A stretch of 13,315 nt of DNA, from positions 1 through 13,315 of the forward strand of contig CALEWF010000273.1 of NCBI GenBank assembly GCA_937925455.1, written 5' to 3'. The notes under the pieces were generated by a model, which had not been told where the DNA came from, searched no databases, and saw only the letters and a program-made list of their open reading frames with translations. The DNA comes from an uncultured Flavobacteriales bacterium. GTDB taxonomy: Bacteria > Bacteroidota > Bacteroidia > CAIKAF01. The position numbers and the translations under genes are program-made. This document shows positions 6,719 to 13,315 of this stretch, one piece after another (positions within the stretch are counted from its first letter, which is position 1; each line of letters starts with the position of its first letter).

Positions 6719-7927
6719 CTACATGGCTAATTCTTTTACCTGATGATAAGCTTTAAGTCCATGAGCTAAACATTCCATGGCTTTGCTAATAGATTCTTTA
6801 TTAAGTACATAAGCCAGACGCACTTCGTTTTTTCCTAATCCAGGGGTAGCATAAAAGCCACTTCCGGGGGCCATCATCACAGTTTGGTTTTGATACACGA
6901 ATTCACTCAACATCCAGATGCAAAAATCTTCTGCATCTTCAACCGGGAGTTGAGCCACCGTATAGAATGCTCCGCCGGGATTGGGGCATTTTACACCCGG
7001 AATTTGATTTAATAAGCCCACCATCACGTCTCTGCGATGCTGGTATTCTGTTACTACTTCGTCAAAATACGATGGTGGGGTGTCTAATGCAGCCTCTCCG
7101 GCAATTTGACCAAAAGTAGGAGGGCTTAAACGAGCCTGCGCAAATTTCAACGCCGATGCATATACCTCTTTATTTTTGGTAAGTAAAGCACCGATACGTG
7201 CACCGCACATGCTGTAACGTTTTGATATAGAATCTACAACTACGAGGTGTTGTTCTAATCCATCAATTTCAAACGTAGAAGTATGTTTTTTACCGTCGTA
7301 AACAAACTCTCGATATACTTCATCCGCAAATAAAAACAGGTTATGTTTTACTACAATGTCTCTAAGGGTTTCAAGTTCTTCCCGTGTGTATAAATATCCG
7401 GTGGGATTGCTGGGGTTACAAATCAAAATAGCTTTGGTGCGGGAAGTGATTTTTTTCTCAAATTCATCTATTGCCGGCAAGGCAAACCCATCTTCAATAT
7501 GAGCAGTAATGGGTATAATGCGGGCTCCGGCCGTAAGAGCAAAGCTTAGATAGTTGGCATAAAAAGGTTCAGGGATAATAATTTCATCCCCTGCATCTAA
7601 GCAACTCATCAACCCGAATAATAAAGCTTCTGAGCCTCCGGTAGTAATCATTACTTCGTCGCTGGTAACCGGGATATTTAGTTTTTGATAATAAGCAGCC
7701 AGCTTTTTACGATAACTTTCATTACCTGCAGAATGACTGTATTCAATAATATTACCTGTAAAGTTTTTCACGGCATCCAAAGCTACTTGGGGCGTGTAAA
7801 TATCAGGTTGACCAATATTCAGGTGATATACTATGCGTCCCTTTCGTTTAGCTTCTTCAGCATAGGGCACTAATCGTCTGATGGGGGAAGCCGGCATTTG
7901 TCGGCCTTTGTTAGAAATTGAAGGCAT
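6719..7927 (-). CDS. Pyridoxal-phosphate aminotransferase, class I/II (AspB-like)
   Basis: A fold-type I, PLP-dependent enzyme predicted to move amino groups between an amino acid and a 2-oxo acid in the cytoplasm. It has 402 residues, the usual length. Landmarks: NIGQPD (37-42), TTGGSEAL (95-102, phosphate-binding region), NPSNPTG (171-177), ADEVY (201-205, the Asp that pairs with the PLP ring nitrogen), SISKRYSMCGARIG (233-246, Lys236 being the Schiff-base lysine) and NEVRLAY (367-373, Arg370 for the substrate carboxylate). This pattern is that of the aspartate/aromatic aminotransferase group; the exact substrate cannot be fixed from sequence. The ATG start gives MPSISNKGRQMPAS and leads straight into the family N-terminus. 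A terminator just upstream separates it from the DUF1573 genes, so it probably has its own promoter in the AT-rich 35 bases between. Confidence 0.94.
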   Translation of the reverse strand: MPSISNKGRQMPASPIRRLVPYAEEAKRKGRIVYHLNIGQPDIYTPQVALDAVKNFTGNIIEYSHSAGNESYRKKLAAYYQKLNIPVTSDEVMITTGGSEALLFGLMSCLDAGDEIIIPEPFYANYLSFALTAGARIIPITAHIEDGFALPAIDEFEKKITSRTKAILICNPSNPTGYLYTREELETLRDIVVKHNLFLFADEVYREFVYDGKKHTSTFEIDGLEQHLVVVDSISKRYSMCGARIGALLTKNKEVYASALKFAQARLSPPTFGQIAGEAALDTPPSYFDEVVTEYQHRRDVMVGLLNQIPGVKCPNPGGAFYTVAQLPVEDAEDFCIWMLSEFVYQNQTVMMAPGSGFYATPGLGKNEVRLAYVLNKESISKAMECLAHGLKAYHQVKELAM

Positions 7928-7950
7928 ATTTTTTTAAATTATACTGTTTT

Positions 7951-7981
7951 AAAAATAAAAAACCCCGAAAAGTTTTCGGGG
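7951..7981 (-). terminator. Intrinsic terminator of the DUF1573 operon
   Basis: On the minus strand CCCCGAAAA-C-TTTTCGGGG (7963-7981) forms a nine-pair stem, followed at once by TTTTTTATTTTT. It lies 32 bases past the stop of the second DUF1573 gene and before the aminotransferase start. Stem, tight loop and T-run are all present on this strand, so this is the clearest terminator in the window. Confidence 0.85.
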
Positions 7982-8013
7982 GTAAAATTAACAATTATGA
8001 AATGAAAAGCCGA

Positions 8014-8490
8014 TTATTCAACGGGAGCTCCGCTGTTTGATTTAGTAGGCAAACCGTCGTTAGCCGGCGCCTGTTTTACGTTACCTTTTACAGAAACTGT
8101 ATGGTTTTTATAGATTGGATTGCCATTAGCATCCTTTCCTTCCACTTCGTTGGTAGTAATAGTTACCGTTTTGCTGATAGGCCCGGAACGTGAGGTATCA
8201 TATTTAATTTTGATAACCCCTGTTTGACCCGGGCGAATGGGCTCTTTGGGCCATTCTGGAACAGTACAACCGCAACTTCCTTTGGCATTGGTAATTAAAA
8301 GTGGTTCGTTTCCAATATTTTTAAATATAAATTCACGTGTTCCATCGCCTTTGTATTCTACTTCACCAAAATTAACTTCCATTTTTTCAGCACTAAATAC
8401 CGGACCACTTGCTTTTTGTGCCAATGAACGAAACACTCCGGTTACAACAAGCAGTGAAACGATGTTTAGAATGATAAATACCTTTTTCAT
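8014..8490 (-). CDS. Secreted DUF1573 domain protein (second of tandem pair)
   Basis: A small exported protein (158 residues) with one DUF1573 domain, an immunoglobulin-like beta fold common in Bacteroidota envelope proteins; its biochemical role is not established. The first 25 residues, MKKVFIILNIVSLLVVTGVF then RSLAQ, are a signal peptide with no lipobox cysteine, so it should be released into the periplasm. The domain contains GDGTREFIFKN, EPLLITNAKGSCGCTVP with the paired cysteines of the family, and TVTITTNEVEGKD. Over 112 aligned residues it matches its upstream neighbour at 90 positions (about 80%), so the two arose by tandem duplication. It differs by an extra tail, APANDGLPTKSNSGAPVE, which looks disordered. 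The ATG two codons upstream (8496) is possible but gives MHMKK; the inner ATG fits a signal peptide better. A terminator follows. Confidence 0.9.
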   Translation of the reverse strand: MKKVFIILNIVSLLVVTGVFRSLAQKASGPVFSAEKMEVNFGEVEYKGDGTREFIFKNIGNEPLLITNAKGSCGCTVPEWPKEPIRPGQTGVIKIKYDTSRSGPISKTVTITTNEVEGKDANGNPIYKNHTVSVKGNVKQAPANDGLPTKSNSGAPVE

Positions 8491-8523
8491 ATGCAATAAA
8501 AATTAAACTAAAATTAAAATAGA

Positions 8524-8949
8524 TTATGGTTGTTTTACGTTTCCTTTCACCTGAATCACATGGTTTTTGTAAATAGGATTACCGTTGCTGTCTTTCCCTT
8601 CCACTTCGTTGGTAGTGATAGTAACAGTTTTATTAATGGCTCCAAGGCGGCTGGTATCGTATTTAATAGAAATAACACCGGTTTTTCCAGGCATGATGGG
8701 TTCTTTGGGCCAGGTTGGCACTGTACAGCCGCATGACCCGGTAGCATTGGTAATCAAAAGTGGTTCTGACCCGGTATTGGTAAATTTAAATTCACGGGTA
8801 CCATCGCCGTTTTGAATCACTTCTCCAAAATCTACTTCCATTTTGGTTGCTGAAAATTCAGGACCCATGGATTTTTGAGCATGTACAGAAACTGCATTAA
8901 CAGCAATAAACAATGCAACAGTCGAAAGGGTAGTAACTAACTTTTTCAT
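8524..8949 (-). CDS. Secreted DUF1573 domain protein (first of tandem pair)
   Basis: A 141-residue exported protein and close paralogue of the next gene downstream. It opens with a signal peptide (MKKLVTTLSTVALFIAVNAV, cleavage likely after VHA) and then a single DUF1573 domain covering the rest: FGEVIQNGDGTREFKF, EPLLITNATGSCGCTVP and the C-terminal strand HVIQVKGNVKQP, where it stops without an extension. The cysteines of CGC could bind metal or form a disulfide; this is not shown by the sequence. The 33-36 bases separating it from the second gene, and the shared terminator, suggest one transcript. A TAnnTTTG promoter box lies 34-41 bases upstream of the start codon, giving a leader of roughly 25-30 bases. 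Function is unknown. Confidence 0.92.
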   Translation of the reverse strand: MKKLVTTLSTVALFIAVNAVSVHAQKSMGPEFSATKMEVDFGEVIQNGDGTREFKFTNTGSEPLLITNATGSCGCTVPTWPKEPIMPGKTGVISIKYDTSRLGAINKTVTITTNEVEGKDSNGNPIYKNHVIQVKGNVKQP

Positions 8950-8982
8950 ATAAATTTAAATTATGTTTTGATTTTGCTTTTA

Positions 8983-8990
8983 CAAAGTTA
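8983..8990 (-). promoter_or_regulatory. Bacteroidota-type -7 promoter box for the DUF1573 pair
   Basis: TAACTTTG on the minus strand fits the TAnnTTTG consensus exactly and is well placed for a start site about 27 bases before the ATG at 8949. No clear TTTG at the -33 position was found, so the call rests on one element. Confidence 0.55.
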
Positions 8991-9106
8991 ATTCCTCTTT
9001 GGTTAAAAATTTTGTCGTTAACAACTCTTTAACCTACGGTGAAATTTATGATGAAGGTAGGTAAAAAGATTGGAATAAAGCAAGCCAATTAAATCTTTGA
9101 TTTGCA

Positions 9107-11383
9107 TTAGCTTTTAATCAGGGTAAGTTTTGCAAATTTTAGTAATAGTTTTTTTTCGCCTTCCTGAAACCGGATGGTGGCCATGCGATTCATATCATTG
9201 CCCTCTACTTGTAAGATGGTGCCTCTGCCAAATTTTCCGTGCATTACTTCTACTCCGGGCTGAAAAGCTGTGATTGGTTCAGTAGGTCCGCTAAATGTTG
9301 AAGCAGGTTGATTGGATATTTTCTTTAAACCAGAGCCTTTAGGAATGTTGTATTGATTGACCGGAGTTCGGCTGCTGACAGATGTAGCACTTCGGTTTCC
9401 CATGCCCGGCAATCCCTGTGAAGGCAAACTAATTTCGAGGTATTCGCGGTCTATTTCAGCTAAAAACCGGCTGGGTTCACTCATAATAAGTTGGCCGTAT
9501 CGGTACCTGTTTAAAGCGAATGACAAATACACCTGTTTCATAGCCCGGGTAATGGCTACGTAAAATAAGCGGCGTTCTTCTTCCAGTTCTTGTCGGCTAT
9601 TGATGCTAAGCTGCGAAGGGAACAGATTTTCTTCCAAGCCAACAATAAACACATAGGGAAACTCCAATCCTTTGGACGAATGGACGGTCATCAATGAAAC
9701 CTTGTTGGGGTCATCATCTTTTTCATTATCAGCATCCGTGAGCAAGGCAATTTCTTCCATGAATTTAGGAAGTGAGTTCCCGTTATCTTCGCTGGTTTCC
9801 TGTTCACTAAATTCTTTTATCCCGTTGAGTAATTCTTGGATGTTTTCGTAACGACTCACCCCTTCTGGGGTTTTGTCGTTAAAGAGTTCTTTAAGTAATC
9901 CGGATGAGCTGGCAATATGGCTTGCCAAATCAAAGGCATTGTGGGTATAAATCATGCTGGCAAAACTCCGAATCATGACCATGAACTCTTCAATTTTTTT
10001 TATCACCCCGGGAGAAAGCCCGAGTTTTATTTCGTGCAGGTGCGACATTAAAGTCCAAATGCTTACCTCGTTTTCTCCGGCGGTGGCTACTAGTTTTTCC
10101 AATGTGGTTTTACCAATACCGCGTGCCGGATAGTTAATAATGCGTTTCAACGCTTCTTCATCGTGCGGGTTGATAACTACACGGAAGTATGCCAGTAGGT
10201 CTTTAATTTCTTTACGCTGATAGAAAGATAATCCTCCGTATATGCGGTATGGAATATTGAAACGCCGCAGTGCCTCTTCCAATGCTCTTGACTGGGCATT
10301 GGTACGATACAAAACAGCAAAATCACTGTACTGCAGTTGATGATTCATTCGGTTTTCAAAGATTTGTTGTGCTACAAAATTCCCTTCTTCATTATCGGTA
10401 GTAGCTCTAAAAACTTTGATTTTATTTCCGGCATGATTTGCTGTCCATACATTTTTTTTATGCTGAAGTGTATTTTTTTCAATGATACTGTTGGCGGCCT
10501 TTACAATATTTTGCGTTGAGCGGTAGTTTTGTTCTAACTTAAATGTTTGTAAATCCGGATAGTCTTTTTCAAAGTTCAGGATATTTTCAATATTGGCACC
10601 GCGAAATGCATAAATACTTTGTGCATCGTCACCCACTACACAAATGTTTTGATGCAAGGCTGCCAGCATTTTAATGATGGCGTATTGAGCATGGTTGGTG
10701 TCTTGAAACTCATCCACCATGATAAACCGGAATCGGTTTTGATACTTATACAAAACATCCGGATGTTTTTTAAAGAGTTCGTACGTTTTTAGCAACAGGT
10801 CATCAAAATCCATTGCACCAGCTTTAAAACATCGCATTTCATACTTTTCATAGATAAGACCCATTTTGGGTTTGCCAGAAACTTGGTCGTCTGTAGTAAT
10901 ATTCGGATGTTTGATGTATTGTCGGGCATTGATTAGGGAGTTTTTGGCTGAAGATATTCGATTGTAAACAATGTTGGGTTTATAGATTTTATCATCCAGC
11001 CCCAATTCGTTAATAATGCTTTTTAACAGGCTTTTCGCATCATCCGTATCATAAATAGTAAAGTTATTTGGATAACCGATTTTTTCGCTTTCAATGCGGA
11101 GTATGCGTGCAAAAATAGAATGAAACGTTCCCATCCACAGGTTTTTGGCTTCCGATTCTCCTACCACTTTGGCAATACGTTCTTTCATTTCGCGGGCTGC
11201 CTTGTTGGTAAAAGTGAGTGCCAAAATCTGAAAAGGGTCTATACCATGCTGAATCAAAAATGCAATGCGATATGTCAATACCCTGGTTTTTCCCGAACCA
11301 GCCCCGGCTATAATCATCACAGGACCTTCTATGGCCTGCACTGCATTCAGTTGCGGTTCATTTAAATCTTTGAGATAATCCAC
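9107..11383 (-). CDS. UvrD/PcrA-type superfamily 1 DNA helicase
   Basis: A 3'-to-5' ATP-driven DNA helicase used in nucleotide excision and mismatch repair, and in clearing proteins from DNA. Its 758 residues match the PcrA/UvrD length. All helicase motifs are present: Q-motif LNEPQLNAV (7-15), Walker A GAGSGKT (27-33), LTFTNKAAREM (56-66), motif II VDEFQDT (223-229), motif III GDDAQSIYAFRGA (251-263), motif IV region LEQNYRS (283-289), motif V TVHSSKGLEF (566-575) and motif VI RRLFYVAITRA (604-614). After a low-complexity linker (about 655-700) comes the PcrA-style C-terminal Tudor-like domain, GVEVMHGKFGRGTILQVEG (710-728), implicated in contact with RNA polymerase. The only fitting start is GTG (MDYLKDLNEPQ). 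Whether pcrA or uvrD is the better name cannot be decided from one gene, so no symbol is given. Confidence 0.96.
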   Translation of the reverse strand: MDYLKDLNEPQLNAVQAIEGPVMIIAGAGSGKTRVLTYRIAFLIQHGIDPFQILALTFTNKAAREMKERIAKVVGESEAKNLWMGTFHSIFARILRIESEKIGYPNNFTIYDTDDAKSLLKSIINELGLDDKIYKPNIVYNRISSAKNSLINARQYIKHPNITTDDQVSGKPKMGLIYEKYEMRCFKAGAMDFDDLLLKTYELFKKHPDVLYKYQNRFRFIMVDEFQDTNHAQYAIIKMLAALHQNICVVGDDAQSIYAFRGANIENILNFEKDYPDLQTFKLEQNYRSTQNIVKAANSIIEKNTLQHKKNVWTANHAGNKIKVFRATTDNEEGNFVAQQIFENRMNHQLQYSDFAVLYRTNAQSRALEEALRRFNIPYRIYGGLSFYQRKEIKDLLAYFRVVINPHDEEALKRIINYPARGIGKTTLEKLVATAGENEVSIWTLMSHLHEIKLGLSPGVIKKIEEFMVMIRSFASMIYTHNAFDLASHIASSSGLLKELFNDKTPEGVSRYENIQELLNGIKEFSEQETSEDNGNSLPKFMEEIALLTDADNEKDDDPNKVSLMTVHSSKGLEFPYVFIVGLEENLFPSQLSINSRQELEEERRLFYVAITRAMKQVYLSFALNRYRYGQLIMSEPSRFLAEIDREYLEISLPSQGLPGMGNRSATSVSSRTPVNQYNIPKGSGLKKISNQPASTFSGPTEPITAFQPGVEVMHGKFGRGTILQVEGNDMNRMATIRFQEGEKKLLLKFAKLTLIKS

Positions 11384-11399
11384 TCCCTTGGTTTTTTTA

Positions 11400-11407
11400 C
11401 AAAGGTA
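11400..11407 (-). promoter_or_regulatory. Bacteroidota-type -7 promoter box for the helicase gene
   Basis: TACCTTTG on the minus strand fits TAnnTTTG exactly. The box ends 16 bases before the GTG start codon, so the transcript would begin only about ten bases before it. A TTGAC sequence lies upstream but about 25 bases away, further than usual for a -33 element. Confidence 0.5.
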
Positions 11408-11564
11408 CTACAAGCATTGGGAATTTTTTAGTCAACTTTTTAACATCCCATTTCTTTATTAACTCATCAATTTTTTAACTAATTGCATATTGAATTATAT
11501 TAGTATGATTTACTTTAATGATGGAAGCTTTAAGAAATATTAGCATCATTGTAAAAAACGAATC

Positions 11565-12032
11565 ATGGTAGATTATCACATTACCCTTCGGTTTTTGGCA
11601 GAACCCTCGGATATTAACTTTGGTGGCAAAGTGCATGGTGGGGCAGTAATGAAGTGGATTGACCAAGCAGGTTATGCCTGCGCAGTAAATTGGTGTAAGC
11701 AATATGCGGTAACAGTGTATGTTGGCGGGATTCGTTTTTTTAAACCCATATTTATTGGAAATTTGGTAGAGATCCGGGCACGGCTGGTTCATACAGGATG
11801 CTCTTCTATGCATATTATCGTAGATGTATTTAGTAAAAGACTGCAAGACGCTGATTATGTAAAGAATACTCATTGTTTAATCATTTTTGTTGCGCTGGGT
11901 GAAGATGGAAAACCAGTTGATGTACCTGCATTTCAACCTTCAACGGATGAAGAAAAACGCTTGCAGGAGTATGCTTTACGCTTGATGAATTTGCGTAAAA
12001 GCATCGAAGATGAAATGAAAGAATTTTATTGA
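11565..12032 (+). CDS. Hotdog-fold acyl-CoA thioesterase (YciA-like)
   Basis: Predicted to hydrolyse acyl-CoA to free acid and CoA in the cytoplasm. It is a single hotdog domain of 155 residues. The active-site stretch of the family is DINFGGKVHGGAVMKWIDQAG (16-36): Asn18 and the glycine-rich turn begin the central helix, and Asp33 occupies the catalytic-acid position. The following strands read AVTVYVGGIRFFKPIFIGNLVEI (about 48-70), the usual pattern in which a conserved hydrophobic strand precedes the pocket wall. The C-terminal 30 residues are charged and helical. Chain-length preference cannot be read. Its stop lies one base before the next start, so the pair is almost certainly co-transcribed. 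A long antisense open frame (11475-11873) looks like a shadow. Confidence 0.9.
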   Translation: MVDYHITLRFLAEPSDINFGGKVHGGAVMKWIDQAGYACAVNWCKQYAVTVYVGGIRFFKPIFIGNLVEIRARLVHTGCSSMHIIVDVFSKRLQDADYVKNTHCLIIFVALGEDGKPVDVPAFQPSTDEEKRLQEYALRLMNLRKSIEDEMKEFY

Positions 12033-12033
12033 T

Positions 12034-12678
12034 ATGCCTTACATTGACGATCATAATTGGCTAAAGCAGATCCAACAAGGAGAATCCATCCGACAGGAAT
12101 TTAAATTCCGTATTGACAGCAGTCGAGAAATTGCTCAAACACTTTGTGCTTTTGCCAATACAGAAGGTGGTACGCTTTGGGTGGGGGTGAAAGATAACGG
12201 AAAAATTTCGGGATGTAATCCAGAAGAGGAATTTCATATGATTTCAGGCGCTGCTCGGTTGTATTGTTTTCCTGAAGTGAAAGTGTATTTTACTACAATG
12301 ATTTTACGGGGCAAACAGGTGCTACGTTGCGATGTACCTGTATCTGTACTAAGGCCACATTTTGCTAAAATAGCAGAAGGGAAAAAACAGGCATTTATTC
12401 GGCATCGTGATTTTAATGCCGTGGCAGGGAGAGTGATTCTTAAACTTATGAAACAAGAATTGCATCCGGATATAAAACCAGAAGTGTTTAAACCATATGA
12501 GGTAATACTACTGAATGTTTTGAAAGAAAATTCACAAAGCAGTATCAGTAAATTGGCTCGTTTGACAGGTTTCCCAATTTGGCGGGTAGAAAATTTATTG
12601 GTACGATTTATTCGTTGGGAATTGGTAAAAATGAATATTCAACCTCAAGGCATCACTTATGAATTAGTTTCTGATTGA
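12034..12678 (+). CDS. AlbA_2/Schlafen-type domain protein with C-terminal winged helix
   Basis: 214 residues. The N-terminal half is an AlbA_2 (Schlafen-like) domain, often annotated as putative DNA-binding or ATP-binding: EFKFRIDSSREIAQTLCAFANTEGG has the typical glutamate, then AFANTEGGTLWVGVKDNGKISG (39-60) is the hallmark block. It continues to about residue 140 with an RHRDFNAVA segment (124-131). The last 60 residues, YEVILLNVLKE...ISKLARLTGFPIWRVENLLVRFIRWELV, look like a winged helix-turn-helix, suggesting nucleic-acid binding. The large C-terminal ATPase region of many transcriptional regulators with this domain is absent. It follows the thioesterase by one base. A regulatory role is an inference; the ligand and target are unknown. 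Confidence 0.85.
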   Translation: MPYIDDHNWLKQIQQGESIRQEFKFRIDSSREIAQTLCAFANTEGGTLWVGVKDNGKISGCNPEEEFHMISGAARLYCFPEVKVYFTTMILRGKQVLRCDVPVSVLRPHFAKIAEGKKQAFIRHRDFNAVAGRVILKLMKQELHPDIKPEVFKPYEVILLNVLKENSQSSISKLARLTGFPIWRVENLLVRFIRWELVKMNIQPQGITYELVSD

Positions 12679-12731
12679 TGACTATCGTCTTTTGGGTTGG
12701 TTTTATTATTTAGTTTAGGGTTTGAAAACGG

Positions 12732-13277
12732 CTAATTTGTCTTTTTCAAAGGCAATCCTAACCATGTTAACGGTAATTCATTAAATTTATAATGACAATT
12801 AACACTCTGGATATAATCAAGTACATCTTTATACTCAGGCTTTTTAAACCAGTCACTTAAAACATAAACATATTCTACCCTTAATCCTAAGGGAGTAACT
12901 AATTTTAAATACTGTTTTCTCTTAAAATCACAGGTCTGTAACTTTTCATCAACTGAACCGGCTACCTGTTGGTATTTGACTTCTAATATAAATAACGTAT
13001 CCCTAACTATGACAAGCATTGCATCATCAGGCAAAAGTTTCCTCGAAATTATTTTTTTCCAATCAACATTATTTTCCTCAAGAAATCTATAAAATTCATA
13101 TTTCCTAAAACACCTCGCTACTAATTTTTTTTCAAAATAGACATCAATCCCTGCCCTTTCATTTGATTTTTTTAGATTATATCCCGGAATTTTTTCTAAT
13201 AATTTATACAGATCAACTTTTTCTTCAAAATTTAATCCGGTTAATGTCATTGAACCACCTTTTCCCCCTTTTCTCAT
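12732..13277 (-). CDS. PD-(D/E)XK nuclease, probable type II restriction endonuclease
   Basis: 181 residues, probably a complete protein. The catalytic core of the PD-(D/E)XK superfamily is readable: PDD at 83-85, then the strand LFILEVK, with Glu99-Val-Lys101 as the metal-binding/catalytic ExK. This is followed by QQVAGSVDEKLQTCDFKRKQYLKL (103-126), a pattern I recall from restriction-type enzymes with this fold. The N-terminus KGGKGGSMTLTGLNFEEKVDL also resembles that group. Recognition sequence cannot be predicted. About 29% GC (hand count over 480 nt within the gene) against about 41% in the neighbouring thioesterase, plus a strong Shine-Dalgarno, suggests recent acquisition. It is transcribed from the right edge, where a cognate methyltransferase might lie; none is visible in the window. 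A non-restriction nuclease role is possible. Confidence 0.72.
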   Translation of the reverse strand: MRKGGKGGSMTLTGLNFEEKVDLYKLLEKIPGYNLKKSNERAGIDVYFEKKLVARCFRKYEFYRFLEENNVDWKKIISRKLLPDDAMLVIVRDTLFILEVKYQQVAGSVDEKLQTCDFKRKQYLKLVTPLGLRVEYVYVLSDWFKKPEYKDVLDYIQSVNCHYKFNELPLTWLGLPLKKTN

Positions 13278-13283
13278 AATAAT

Positions 13284-13288
13284 ACCTC
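13284..13288 (-). promoter_or_regulatory. Shine-Dalgarno sequence of the nuclease gene
   Basis: GAGGT on the minus strand lies six bases before the ATG at 13277. This supports that start over the internal ATG at codon 10. It stands out because other starts in the window lack such a site. Confidence 0.6.
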
Positions 13289-13315
13289 AAAAAGATTAGG
13301 ATTATTTTTTTTATC

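Noticed and set aside
9063..9089. ATTGG/CCAAT hairpin followed by CTTTTT downstream of the helicase gene on the minus strand.
   Set aside because: Only five pairs with an 11-base loop; too weak to call a terminator, though the position is right.
9018..11479. Recurrent TTAAC motifs in the spacers upstream of the DUF1573 pair and of the helicase gene (for example 9018-9033 and 11431-11479).
   Set aside because: Spacing and orientation vary and the spacers are very AT-rich, so chance explains them adequately.
11475..11873. A 132-codon antisense frame overlapping the thioesterase.
   Set aside because: Cysteine- and histidine-rich, with no domain pattern, against a well-supported hotdog domain on the other strand.

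Overview
The window looks like ordinary chromosome from a member of the Bacteroidota, most likely a Chitinophagales-type bacterium (inferred from protein style; genus not determinable). Supporting signs are start regions mostly without Shine-Dalgarno sequences, two exact TAnnTTTG boxes (the -7 element of the Bacteroidota primary sigma factor) in front of genes, a pair of secreted DUF1573 proteins, and palindromic intergenic repeats of a kind common in this phylum. GC is about 41% in the one ordinary gene counted by hand (thioesterase) but about 29% in the last gene.

Layout, left to right: mutS (minus) and a TrmH/SpoU-type RNA 2'-O-methyltransferase (plus) diverge from a short spacer. The methyltransferase converges on a single-domain malic enzyme (minus), with a palindromic repeat cluster between them. 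The malic enzyme diverges from a secreted Amidase_3-type N-acetylmuramoyl-L-alanine amidase (plus), whose best start is a TTG antisense to the malic enzyme's possible 5' extension. The amidase converges on a class I/II aminotransferase (minus) across a 464-bp spacer packed with nested palindromes. Then come, all on minus, the tandem DUF1573 pair with its own promoter box and an intrinsic terminator, and a UvrD/PcrA helicase. On plus follow a hotdog acyl-CoA thioesterase and, one base later, an AlbA_2/Schlafen-domain protein with a winged-helix tail. The window closes with a low-GC PD-(D/E)XK nuclease (minus), probably a restriction enzyme, at the right edge.

The genes are mostly housekeeping and do not form one pathway: mismatch repair and DNA unwinding (MutS, UvrD/PcrA), RNA modification, central carbon and amino-acid metabolism, peptidoglycan turnover, and a possible restriction system at the edge. 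The most unusual material is noncoding. Two 143-bp elements have nearly identical outer arms, but their 72-bp centres differ in sequence while both still fold back on themselves. A second, smaller repeat family has one copy at each of two gene ends. There is also a 137-bp nested palindrome with a perfect 28-nt palindrome at its core. All of them lie just downstream of stop codons. No CRISPR array, tRNA, rRNA, transposase or prophage gene was seen.
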